A stretch of 6,457 nucleotides of DNA. It comes from Oceanihabitans sp. (GTDB lineage: Bacteria > Bacteroidota > Bacteroidia > Flavobacteriales > Flavobacteriaceae). The translations under genes and the position numbers were made by a program. Below are positions 1 through 5,183 of this stretch, one piece after another (position 1 is the first letter of the stretch; each line of letters opens with the position of its first letter). The DNA lies in the NCBI GenBank assembly GCA_018067265.1, contig JAGPUY010000001.1, positions 1 to 6,457 on the forward strand, given 5' to 3'. The notes below the pieces were generated by a model. It was not told the origin of the DNA and ran no database searches. It saw only the letters and a program-made list of their open reading frames with translations.

Positions 1-1
1 T

Positions 2-208
2 GGATTTGTTTTTCCTATTAAAGAATATTTGCATTATCATTATCAATATAAAGAAGGATGGTATCAAGCTATAAATGAAGTGTTAGCACTACCTTCGAAG
101 ACTAAAGATGAGTTAAGAAATCGCTGTGAGGAAGTGTCTCAAGGTCATTTAAAAGAATTGAATTTAGAAGATATGGAATATCAACATTTAGTATTTACTA
201 AAAATTAA
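2..208 (+). CDS. 3' end of an unrecognised protein (partial, cut by window edge)
   Basis: An open frame enters from the left edge with no stop and runs to TAA at 206-208, giving 68 C-terminal residues. The fragment is rich in Tyr, His, Lys and Glu (it contains EYLHYHYQYKEGWYQ) and ends in VFTKN. I see no signal, membrane segment or catalytic motif, and I do not recognise the family. The stop lies four bases before the ATG of the VWA-like lipoprotein at 213, so the two genes probably share a transcript and may be translationally coupled. The start and most of the protein lie outside the window. That it is coding rests on the uninterrupted frame and the tight junction with the next gene. Confidence 0.6.
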   Translation, partial: GFVFPIKEYLHYHYQYKEGWYQAINEVLALPSKTKDELRNRCEEVSQGHLKELNLEDMEYQHLVFTKN

Positions 209-212
209 TCTG

Positions 213-1127
213 ATGAAAAATACATTATATAGAATTTTAGCACTTTTAATACTAATTACCTCTACTTCTTGCGTTGATGATTCACAAAAAAAGGAAGTTA
301 AAGTAATAGAAGATGTTAAACAAGTAGTTATAAGTAAGTCTAGTCAAAATTTAAATATTAGTTTCTTGTTAGATCTGTCAGATAGAATAGATCCTGAAAA
401 ATATTCAAATGAATCTATGGAATATTATTTAAGAGATGTAGCTTATATAAAATCTGTTTCAGAAGCATTTGATATGCATTTAAGAAGCAAAAAAGTTAGG
501 CAAATGAATGATAAAATTCAATTGTATTTTGATCCAGAGCCGAAAAATCAAAACATAAATAAATTATCTAAAGATTTAAGACATAATATAACTAGAGATA
601 ATGTTACGTTAGAACTGTTAGATGAAATAAAAGAAAGATATGCGTCAAAACCAATAGAAATATACGAATCAGCAATCAAAGACAATAAATATGTAGGTTC
701 AGATACTTGGAGGTTTTTTAAAACGAAGGTCAAAGATTATTGTATCGAAGAGGACTACAGAAATATCTTAATCGTATTAACTGATGGCTATATATATCAC
801 AAAGACTCAAAGATTAACGAAGATAATCTTACATCATATCTAACTCCTAAGGAAATAAGAGGTTTCAAATTAAATAATAAAAATTGGAAAGATAAATTTG
901 AAAAAGAGTACTTTGGTTTTATTCCTGCAACCGACGATTTATCAAATTTAGAGATATTAGTTTTAGGTATTAATCCAGATAAAAAAAATCCTTATGAAGA
1001 AGATGTTATTACGCAGTACTGGAGTGATTGGTTTAATGCTATGCGTGTGACTAAATATGAAATAAAAACAGCCGGTTTACCTTCTAATATGGATAGGATT
1101 ATTAAAGATTTTATTTTAGATAAATAA
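213..1127 (+). CDS. VWA-like lipoprotein of unknown role
   Basis: This is a 304-residue protein. The N-terminus has a Lys/Arg-flanked hydrophobic stretch (residues 5-15) and a lipobox-like end, STSC, with Cys20 as the predicted lipidated residue, so it is probably anchored in a membrane facing the periplasm or the outside. The body resembles a von Willebrand A fold. A first strand ends in DLSDR (54-58), which looks like the metal-binding DxSxS motif with Asp in the third position. Thr165 in GSDTW could be the middle metal ligand, and ILIVLTDG (Asp191, Gly192) matches the typical VWA strand before the last metal-site loop. VWA domains usually bind protein partners through a metal ion; no partner can be named here. 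It follows an unrecognised gene after four bases. Both are more AT-rich than later genes, which may mean an accessory origin. The VWA call is from motifs only. Confidence 0.75.
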   Translation: MKNTLYRILALLILITSTSCVDDSQKKEVKVIEDVKQVVISKSSQNLNISFLLDLSDRIDPEKYSNESMEYYLRDVAYIKSVSEAFDMHLRSKKVRQMNDKIQLYFDPEPKNQNINKLSKDLRHNITRDNVTLELLDEIKERYASKPIEIYESAIKDNKYVGSDTWRFFKTKVKDYCIEEDYRNILIVLTDGYIYHKDSKINEDNLTSYLTPKEIRGFKLNNKNWKDKFEKEYFGFIPATDDLSNLEILVLGINPDKKNPYEEDVITQYWSDWFNAMRVTKYEIKTAGLPSNMDRIIKDFILDK

Positions 1128-1141
1128 TCTTTTAATTTTAA

Positions 1142-1270
1142 ACTAAAATACTTATATCATATCTTATCCCCAAATATTGGTTCTTTTTATTCGTAATTAT
1201 ACTATCCTCTTATAAACATGTAAATACCACCCTAAAACCAACAATCATTACAGGAAAAGTTGTTGGTATT
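1142..1270 (+). other. Upstream in-frame extension of the nuclease gene with export-signal character but no standard start
   Basis: The nuclease frame stays open for 43 codons upstream of its first ATG, back to the stop at 1139-1141. It encodes a basic/aromatic stretch, then a hydrophobic core (WFFLFVIILSS), then a polar linker and GKVVGI, the first beta strand expected of an SNase domain before its DGDT motif. That order, signal then linker then strand one, indicates real coding sequence. There is no ATG, GTG or TTG in this frame between the stop and 1271. The only ATG anywhere in 1128-1270 is at 1218, in another frame, and it is followed at once by TAA. Possible starts are the near-cognate ATA codons at 1148 or 1154 or ATC at 1166. 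Alternatively, the original start has been lost by mutation or a sequencing error. Confidence 0.6.
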
Positions 1271-1699
1271 ATGGATGGTGATACCTTTAAGCTACTAACT
1301 AAAGATTCTACAACACTAAAAGTACGACTAGCAAACATAGATTGTCCAGAAAAGAAACAAGCCTTTTCTGCAAAAGCAAAACAGTTTGTATCTGATGCTG
1401 TTTTTAGTAAACAAGTAACGGTTCAAGTATTAAAAAAAGATAGATATAGACGTTTAATAGCCAATGTGTTTTATGGGGATTCTATTCATTTAAACCATCA
1501 ACTAGTTCAAAACGGATTAGCGTGGCATTATGTGAAGTATTCCAAAGATACCATCTTACAAAGTCTAGAAGATCAAGCAAGAGGGGACAAAATAGGATTG
1601 TGGCAAGATCCAAATGCTATTGCTCCTTGGGAATGGAGAGATAATAAAAAGAAAGCATACCAATTAAAAAAGCAAAAAAAAGAAGAAAAAACAAATTAA
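1271..1699 (+). CDS. Thermonuclease (SNase-like) family nuclease, N-terminus uncertain
   Basis: From the first ATG the protein is 142 residues and carries the staphylococcal nuclease fold. These enzymes cut DNA and RNA using Ca2+ and are usually exported. By comparison with S. aureus nuclease, the key residues are present: Asp4 in MDGDT (like Asp21), Arg19 in VRLANIDCPE (like Arg35), Asp24 and Glu27 (like Asp40 and Glu43), and Arg61 in DRYRR (like Arg87). The later motifs GLAWHYVKYSKD and GLWQDPNAIAPWEWR are typical of the bacterial family, and the protein ends in a Lys-rich tail. Starting at 1271 would remove most of the first beta strand and all export signal, so the true product probably begins upstream (see 1142-1270). 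If only this ATG is used, the protein would be cytoplasmic and perhaps unstable. The neighbour downstream is a small exported Cys/His protein. Confidence 0.88.
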   Translation: MDGDTFKLLTKDSTTLKVRLANIDCPEKKQAFSAKAKQFVSDAVFSKQVTVQVLKKDRYRRLIANVFYGDSIHLNHQLVQNGLAWHYVKYSKDTILQSLEDQARGDKIGLWQDPNAIAPWEWRDNKKKAYQLKKQKKEEKTN

Positions 1700-1818
1700 A
1701 ACAATACGGTTTATTTTGCTACTTTTAAAATAGTTATTAAGCATAAGGATTGGAAATACTGCCGGTTTTATTGTTGCAGTAAATTTCGCATTGCCTTGTT
1801 TTCCAAATAAAAAAACAA

Positions 1819-2184
1819 ATGAAATCTTTAAAATTTCTATTACTAGTTCTATCCTTTGCTTTTGTAAATACGATGGTTGCACAAACTGTTTATACTACAA
1901 ATACAGGAGAAAAATATCATAAATCTAGTTGTGGGTATTTAAAATATTCAAAAAAAGAATATACTTTAGAAAAAGCAATCGAACTAGGCTTTGAAGCTTG
2001 TTCGGTTTGTAAGCCAACAAAAAGTAATACGGCATCTACAAATGCGAATGCATTTTCTTCTAGTGAAAACTCGAGTACACCCGCCAAAAAAACATCAGCA
2101 ACACAATGCACAGGCAAAACAAAAGCAGGTAAGCGTTGCAAGCGAACCACTAAAAATACAAGTGGTAGATGCTATCAGCATTAA
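1819..2184 (+). CDS. Small exported protein with two Cys/His putative zinc sites (Ada-like metal-binding region plus C-terminal knuckle)
   Basis: This is a 121-residue protein. Residues 1-21 form a signal peptide (MKSLKFLLLVLSFAFVNTMVA) with likely cleavage after Ala21. Residues 23-66 resemble the small Ada-type metal-binding module found in bacterial secreted proteins: YTTNTGEKYHKSSC followed by ACSVCKP, giving His34, Cys38, Cys61 and Cys64 as probable zinc ligands. A Ser/Thr/Asn-rich linker (about 67-95) leads to a second motif, CTGKTKAGKRC then GRCYQH, with Cys97, Cys107, Cys118 and the terminal His121. That C-terminal motif recurs at the ends of small bacterial and phage proteins of unknown function. 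The position just after an SNase gene fits a link between the two, since such small Cys/His modules accompany secreted nucleases elsewhere; this is inference. The module does not by itself imply DNA methyl repair. Confidence 0.8.
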   Translation: MKSLKFLLLVLSFAFVNTMVAQTVYTTNTGEKYHKSSCGYLKYSKKEYTLEKAIELGFEACSVCKPTKSNTASTNANAFSSSENSSTPAKKTSATQCTGKTKAGKRCKRTTKNTSGRCYQH

Positions 2185-2333
2185 ATACAAACAGATTGCT
2201 ACGTCCTACAGCATCCTAATGACCTTCTAAGAAACAATATCTAACGCATTGAAAGTATATTGTTAAAAACCAGTATATTAAAAATATCTGCATTTAATTT
2301 TATAACTTGTCTATTCCTTCAAATATAAAATTT

Positions 2334-3662
2334 ATGAAAAAAATTACGCAAGTACTTACACTATCATTTGCACTATTAGCTATTGCAGTTCAAGCACAAA
2401 ATTTTCCACTTCCGTATTGTGAAATTATAGATGAAGGAAATGTCACTGTAGAAGTAATTACTGCTGTTAATTTTGCCGGAACCAATATTACAAATGCGAA
2501 TACAACTTCGGTTTTAGTAGATGAAACAGCTACTGTCATCAACATTATTCAAGACCAAACCTATACTATAGAAGTAAAGGGAAATACCGAAGGTCCTTTT
2601 GATACCGATATTGTTGCATTTATAGATTGGAATCAGAATGATGTTTTAGACGATACTGGAGAAACCTACCAAGTAGGAACCCTTTTCAATTCTACAGGAA
2701 GTGATGGCATTTCTGTAACCATGGATATAACAGTGCCTGTAGATGCTGTTTCAGGAAATACACGAATTAGAATTACAAAAACATATCAAGATCCAGATTC
2801 CCCTGCAGAGGTTAATCCTTGTGGTATACAATTTAATCCTTTTGGGCAAGGGATTTATCCAGGCTTCGGACAAGCATTAGATTTTACTTTAGATGTAGAA
2901 GCGTTGGTTTTTCCCGCTCCGTATTGCGAAATCACAGATGCAGGAAGTGTCACTGTAGAAGAGATTACTGCTGTCAATTTTGCAGGAACCAGTATTTCAA
3001 ATGCAGATGCAACTTCTGTTTTAGTAGACGAAACAGTTACTAATGTTAATGTTTCTCCAGACCAAACCTATACTATAGAAGTAACGGGAAATACCGAAGG
3101 TCCTTTTGATACCGATATTGTTGCATTTATAGATTGGAATCAGAATGATGTTTTAGACGATACTGGTGAAACTTATGCAATAGGAACTCTTTTCAATTCT
3201 ACAGGAAGTGATGGTACTTCTGTAGCTATGGATATTACCGTACCTATAGATGCTGTTACAGGAGAAACACGCATTAGAATTACAAAAACATATCAAGATC
3301 CGGATTCTCCAGCTGAGGTTAATCCTTGTGGAATACAGTTTAATCCATTTGGTCAAGGGATTTATCCAGGCTACGGACAAGCATTAGATTTTACATTGAC
3401 TATAGCAGTTTTAAGTGTAGAAGATTTTGAGATGCATGCCTTATCTGTATATCCAATACCAGCAAAAGATGTTTTGCATATAAAGTACAAATCAGCACTA
3501 AGCGCAGTGAAGATTTATAATCTTTTAGGACAAGAAGTGTATGCGGAAAAAACAAATTCTTCTAATTTACAATTAGACATATCGGCGCTTACTGCGGGTA
3601 CTTATATGGTTAAATTAATTACCGAAAAAAGACAACATCATTTTAGAATTATAAAGCAATAG
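2334..3662 (+). CDS. T9SS-exported protein with two GEVED-like repeats and a type A sorting tail
   Basis: This is a 442-residue surface or secreted protein. I chose ATG 2334 because it begins a standard signal peptide (MKKITQVLTLSFALLAIAVQA, cleavage after Ala21). A TTG at 2307 in the same frame would put nine polar residues in front of it. Residues 27-186 and 196-355 are two copies of a 160-residue beta-rich unit. Each has PYCEI near its start, an acidic FIDWNQND...DDTGE core (Asp98 and Asp267) of GEVED type, and a NPCGIQFNPFGQG segment near its end. The two Cys per copy may form a disulfide. Residues 370-442 are a type IX secretion sorting domain: VYPIPAKDVLHI, IYNLLGQEV, ISALTAGTYMVKL and a terminal KQ. 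The protein is predicted to cross the outer membrane by T9SS and then be released or attached. No enzymatic domain is visible; an adhesive or structural role is a guess. Confidence 0.9.
   Translation: MKKITQVLTLSFALLAIAVQAQNFPLPYCEIIDEGNVTVEVITAVNFAGTNITNANTTSVLVDETATVINIIQDQTYTIEVKGNTEGPFDTDIVAFIDWNQNDVLDDTGETYQVGTLFNSTGSDGISVTMDITVPVDAVSGNTRIRITKTYQDPDSPAEVNPCGIQFNPFGQGIYPGFGQALDFTLDVEALVFPAPYCEITDAGSVTVEEITAVNFAGTSISNADATSVLVDETVTNVNVSPDQTYTIEVTGNTEGPFDTDIVAFIDWNQNDVLDDTGETYAIGTLFNSTGSDGTSVAMDITVPIDAVTGETRIRITKTYQDPDSPAEVNPCGIQFNPFGQGIYPGYGQALDFTLTIAVLSVEDFEMHALSVYPIPAKDVLHIKYKSALSAVKIYNLLGQEVYAEKTNSSNLQLDISALTAGTYMVKLITEKRQHHFRIIKQ
2412..2891 (+). repeat. Intragenic repeat copy 1 (GEVED-like unit, 480 bases)
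   Basis: This is the first of two equal-length units inside the T9SS cargo gene. It aligns to 2919-3398 at a constant offset of 507 bases without any insertion or deletion. The stretch 2552-2659 differs from its partner at only one base (position 2578), while the outer parts carry scattered and often synonymous changes. Confidence 0.92.
2919..3398 (+). repeat. Intragenic repeat copy 2 (GEVED-like unit, 480 bases)
   Basis: This is the second unit of the duplication, separated from copy 1 by a nine-codon linker (2892-2918). The protein-level differences cluster in the first third (for example the NITNANTT versus SISNADAT region), whereas the FIDWNQNDVLDDTGE core and the NPCGIQFNPFGQG region are unchanged. 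Confidence 0.92.
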
Positions 3663-3731
3663 AAGTAGATTAAGATTATTTCACTACATTTAAACTATAA
3701 TTTAAAAGAAAAATATTAAAACAATAACATC

Positions 3732-3836
3732 ATGGCTAAATCACAAGATTCAAAAAAAAACGTAAAAAAAGAAGCAGCATTAACACCTAAAGAAAAAAAG
3801 GCTGCAAAACTGGCTAAAAAAGCGGCTAAAAAATAA
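3732..3836 (+). CDS. Small Lys/Ala-rich basic protein (34 residues)
   Basis: ATG at 3732 opens a 34-codon frame ending in TAA at 3834-3836. The product has 13 Lys and 8 Ala, only three acidic residues (Asp6, Glu14, Glu21), and no Cys or aromatic residue. It begins MAKSQDSKKNVKKE, and after TPKEKKAAK it ends in repeated Lys-Lys and Ala-Ala pairs, like the tail of a histone H1-like or ribosome-associated protein. From memory, similar short basic proteins occur in other Flavobacteriaceae. An A-rich leader typical of this group precedes the start, and a strong terminator begins 20 bases after the stop, as expected for the end of a real transcript. The function is unknown; nucleic-acid binding is plausible from charge alone. 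It is short enough to be missed by automatic annotation. Confidence 0.72.
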   Translation: MAKSQDSKKNVKKEAALTPKEKKAAKLAKKAAKK

Positions 3837-3856
3837 GAACTTAAGATAACACATAT

Positions 3857-3884
3857 AAAACCACTCCAATTGGAGTGGTTTTTT
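3857..3884 (+). terminator. Rho-independent terminator after the small basic protein
   Basis: The arms AAAACCACTCC (3857-3867) and GGAGTGGTTTT (3872-3882) pair perfectly around an AATT loop, with the GC-rich part CCACTCC/GGAGTGG next to the loop. Six T residues (3879-3884) follow the GC-rich arm. It probably ends the transcript carrying the 34-residue protein and separates it from the NYN gene that starts 50 bases later. The matching A tract upstream means it could also stop transcription from the other strand. Confidence 0.9.
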
Positions 3885-3933
3885 GGTATAATGCTATTAT
3901 CTTTATACTAATTATTAAAAAGCACAAAAACGT

Positions 3934-4704
3934 ATGGATATTAAACTTGCAGTACTTATTGATGGAGATAATATTCCTTCAGCCTATGTAAAAGAAATGA
4001 TGGAGGAGATTGCTAAATATGGTAATCCAACAATTAAACGTATTTATGGTGATTGGACCAAACCGCATTTATCTAAGTGGAAAAATGTATTGTTAGAAAA
4101 TGCCATTACGCCAATCCAACAATATGGATATACTACAGGTAAAAATGCGACAGATTCAGCCATGATTATTGATGCCATGGATGTGTTGTATTCTGGAAAA
4201 GTGGATGGGTTTTGTTTGGTTTCTAGTGATAGTGATTTTACACGTCTTGCAACGCGTTTACGTGAAGCAGGAATGCAAGTATTTGGTATTGGTGAAAAGA
4301 AAACGCCGAACCCTTTTATTGTGGCTTGCGATAAATTTATATATATCGAAATTCTTAAAAACCAAGTTGAAGAAAGTGAATCGGAATCGTCTAGCGAAAA
4401 GTCTGCGAGTAAAGAAAATAAATACGATAAAATAACACAAAAAGAAATTAAGTTTATAGCAGCAACTATAGATGATGTTGCCGATGATGATGGTTGGGCT
4501 TTTCTTGGTGATGTTGGTAGTTTACTACAAAAGAAACAACCCAATTTCGATTCTAGAAATTACGGATTTCAAAAACTAACGCCTTTAATTAAATCGATTC
4601 CTAACTTTGAGATAGAACGTCGCGAAGATAATAGAGGACGCATGAAACTTATTTATGTGCAAATTAAAGAGGATAAGTCTAAAGGGAAAGGTAGAAGGAA
4701 ATAG
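3934..4704 (+). CDS. NYN domain putative ribonuclease with OST-HTH/LOTUS-like C-terminal domain
   Basis: This is a 256-residue cytoplasmic protein. Residues 1-142 form a NYN (LabA-type, PIN-like) nuclease domain. Its acidic metal site is visible: LIDGDN (Asp10, Asp12), KNATDSAMIIDAMD (Asp74, Asp80) and VSSDSDFTRLA (Asp99, Asp101), and GIGEKKTPNPFIVACD is the family's closing motif. An acidic Ser/Glu/Lys linker (about 143-165) leads to residues 168-250, which resemble an OST-HTH/LOTUS winged-helix domain. There ITQKEIKFIAATID precedes GWAFLGDVGSLLQKKQPNFDSRNYGFQKLTPLIKS, typical of RNA-binding LOTUS units. The predicted role is RNA cleavage or processing, with the C-terminal domain binding RNA or a partner; the substrate is unknown. 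The protein ends in the basic tail KGKGRRK. It follows a terminator, so it probably has its own promoter, though I cannot place one. Confidence 0.9.
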   Translation: MDIKLAVLIDGDNIPSAYVKEMMEEIAKYGNPTIKRIYGDWTKPHLSKWKNVLLENAITPIQQYGYTTGKNATDSAMIIDAMDVLYSGKVDGFCLVSSDSDFTRLATRLREAGMQVFGIGEKKTPNPFIVACDKFIYIEILKNQVEESESESSSEKSASKENKYDKITQKEIKFIAATIDDVADDDGWAFLGDVGSLLQKKQPNFDSRNYGFQKLTPLIKSIPNFEIERREDNRGRMKLIYVQIKEDKSKGKGRRK

Positions 4705-4710
4705 GGCTAG

Positions 4711-4787
4711 GGCATAACAAAAAAGGCAAAAGGCATAAGAGAAAAAGCATAAGAGAAAAGGCCTAAGAGAAAAGGCATAAGGCAAAA
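4711..4787 (+). repeat. Degenerate 14-base tandem repeat (about 5.5 units)
   Basis: The units read ggcataacaaaaaa, a half unit ggcaaaa, ggcataagagaaaa, agcataagagaaaa, ggcctaagagaaaa and ggcataaggcaaaa. Each unit is two heptamers, the first near ggcataa and the second a purine-rich gagaaaa-like block, so the array keeps a seven-base phase even where the half unit interrupts it. It begins six bases after the NYN stop codon. The strand is given only by the reading used here. Confidence 0.85.
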
Positions 4788-4792
4788 GGTAA

Positions 4793-4821
4793 TGGCATTG
4801 GGAGGCACGAAGCAATCTCAT
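4793..4821 (+). repeat. Fragment resembling a widespread bacterial intergenic repeat
   Basis: The stretch containing gaggcacgaagcaatctcat, with cattg just before it, closely resembles the dispersed intergenic repeat whose usual form is cattgcgaggcacgaagcaa followed by tctcat. Here one base of the cattgcgag part is changed (cattgggag). The inverted partner half that would make a full palindrome is not seen, so this looks like a decayed or partial copy. Recognition is from memory, not from a search. Confidence 0.55.
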
Positions 4822-4853
4822 CAATGTATATAACAATTGTAAATAGTACTGAC

Positions 4854-4876
4854 TCTCCTCTTTTTTTAAGAGGAGA
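4854..4876. repeat. Perfect hairpin with T loop in convergent spacer
   Basis: TCTCCTCTT (4854-4862) and AAGAGGAGA (4868-4876) pair over nine bases around a TTTTT loop. No T tract follows the stem on the plus strand, so it is not a classical rho-independent terminator in that direction. It could still slow polymerase or protect the 3' ends of the convergent transcripts, or be an intergenic repeat element. Confidence 0.65.
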
Positions 4877-4956
4877 ATGAATTTGAAGAAAAGAAGCTAA
4901 CAAAAGTGCTTCGCCTTTTTCTACAAACCATCCGATTTTTGTGAAAACAAAAACCA

Positions 4957-4978
4957 CCTTCCTTTAGCTAAAGGAAGG
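4957..4978. repeat. 22-base perfect palindrome
   Basis: CCTTCCTTTAG (4957-4967) is followed at once by its exact reverse complement CTAAAGGAAGG (4968-4978). As RNA it would form a stem with a small loop from the central bases on either strand. There is no T run after it on the plus strand. On the minus strand it lies about 205 bases beyond the exonuclease stop and is followed by TGG and then a T run (from tggtttttg), so it could act as a terminator in that direction. It may equally be a dispersed palindromic element. Confidence 0.6.
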
Positions 4979-4987
4979 AGCCTAAAC

Positions 4988-5022
4988 GAAATTCTTTTTT
5001 TTAGAATTTTGTATCGAGAACT
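4988..5022 (+). repeat. Direct repeat copy 1 (agaattttgtatcgagaact type)
   Basis: The core agaattttgtatcgagaact (5003-5022) recurs exactly at 5152-5171, and the preceding gaaatt plus T-rich stretch is also shared with small changes. Within this copy, AAATTCT (4989-4995) and AGAATTT (5003-5009) form a stem around a T loop. The TATCGAGAA end also pairs with TTCTCGATA at 5035-5043. Confidence 0.8.
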
Positions 5023-5043
5023 TTTGCTTGAAGCTTCTCGATA
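5012..5043. repeat. Inverted repeat TATCGAGAA / TTCTCGATA
   Basis: Nine-base arms at 5012-5020 and 5035-5043 pair perfectly around a 14-base spacer. No T tract follows on either strand, so terminator function is not supported. The left arm is part of the direct repeat; the right arm has no counterpart near the second copy. Confidence 0.65.
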
Positions 5044-5137
5044 TCATTTGTTCATGCTTCACAAATCACGCGAAGAGACAAAAAGAGGGATATACTATTT
5101 ATCCATTTGAGCTGAATTATTTCTTGTCAGTTCGAGT

Positions 5138-5171
5138 GAAATTATTTTTTAAGAATTTTGTATCGAGAACT
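5138..5171 (+). repeat. Direct repeat copy 2 (agaattttgtatcgagaact type)
   Basis: This is the second copy of the direct repeat, about 150 bases after the first, with the 20-base core at 5152-5171 identical. It is preceded by gtcagttcgagtgaaatt, which may be part of the same element. It ends 12 bases from the exonuclease stop codon. Confidence 0.8.
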
Positions 5172-5183
5172 AGATCACTGCTT

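Larger units (their letters stand above)
4705..5183. other. Convergent intergenic region rich in short repeats, no supported gene
   Basis: This gap separates the ends of the plus-strand NYN gene and the minus-strand exonuclease gene. Open frames on either strand are low-complexity or cross the repeats, and none looks like a protein. The region holds, in order, a 14-base tandem array, a fragment of a widespread intergenic repeat, two perfect hairpins and a direct repeat pair, each listed separately. Their clustering between two gene ends fits a site where repeats gather because insertion harms no promoter or gene. Confidence 0.8.

Noticed and set aside
1664..1882. 72-residue minus-strand open frame across the nuclease end and the next gene start
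   Set aside because: It overlaps two supported genes, ends in a poly-Phe run produced by the A-rich nuclease tail, and shows no domain.
1991..2230. 79-residue plus-strand open frame overlapping the Cys/His protein
   Set aside because: It is a second-frame shadow of a gene with a signal peptide and ordered Cys/His motifs; its own product has no coherent features.
2307..2333. Upstream TTG start for the T9SS cargo gene
   Set aside because: It would place nine polar residues before a textbook signal peptide that begins at ATG 2334; the ATG with its A-rich leader is the better start.
3883..3905. Flavobacterial promoter (TTG plus TAnnTTTG-like TATCTTTA) before the NYN gene
   Set aside because: The two boxes are only 12 bases apart, shorter than the usual spacing, and the second box has a mismatch; too weak to list.
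4044..4544. 166-residue minus-strand open frame
   Set aside because: It lies wholly inside the NYN gene, whose domains are clear on the plus strand; the reverse translation is Ser/Phe-rich with no recognisable motif.
4711..4787. CRISPR array
   Set aside because: The units are 14 bases, adjoin directly with no unique spacers and are degenerate; no cas gene is nearby.
4854..4876. Classical rho-independent terminator for the NYN gene
   Set aside because: The T residues lie in the loop rather than after the stem, and atgaatttg follows; it is kept only as a hairpin.
4585..4957. Minus-strand open frames over the tandem array
   Set aside because: They translate the 14-base repeat and hairpins into low-complexity Phe/Leu/Ser/Cys sequence and overlap the NYN gene end.
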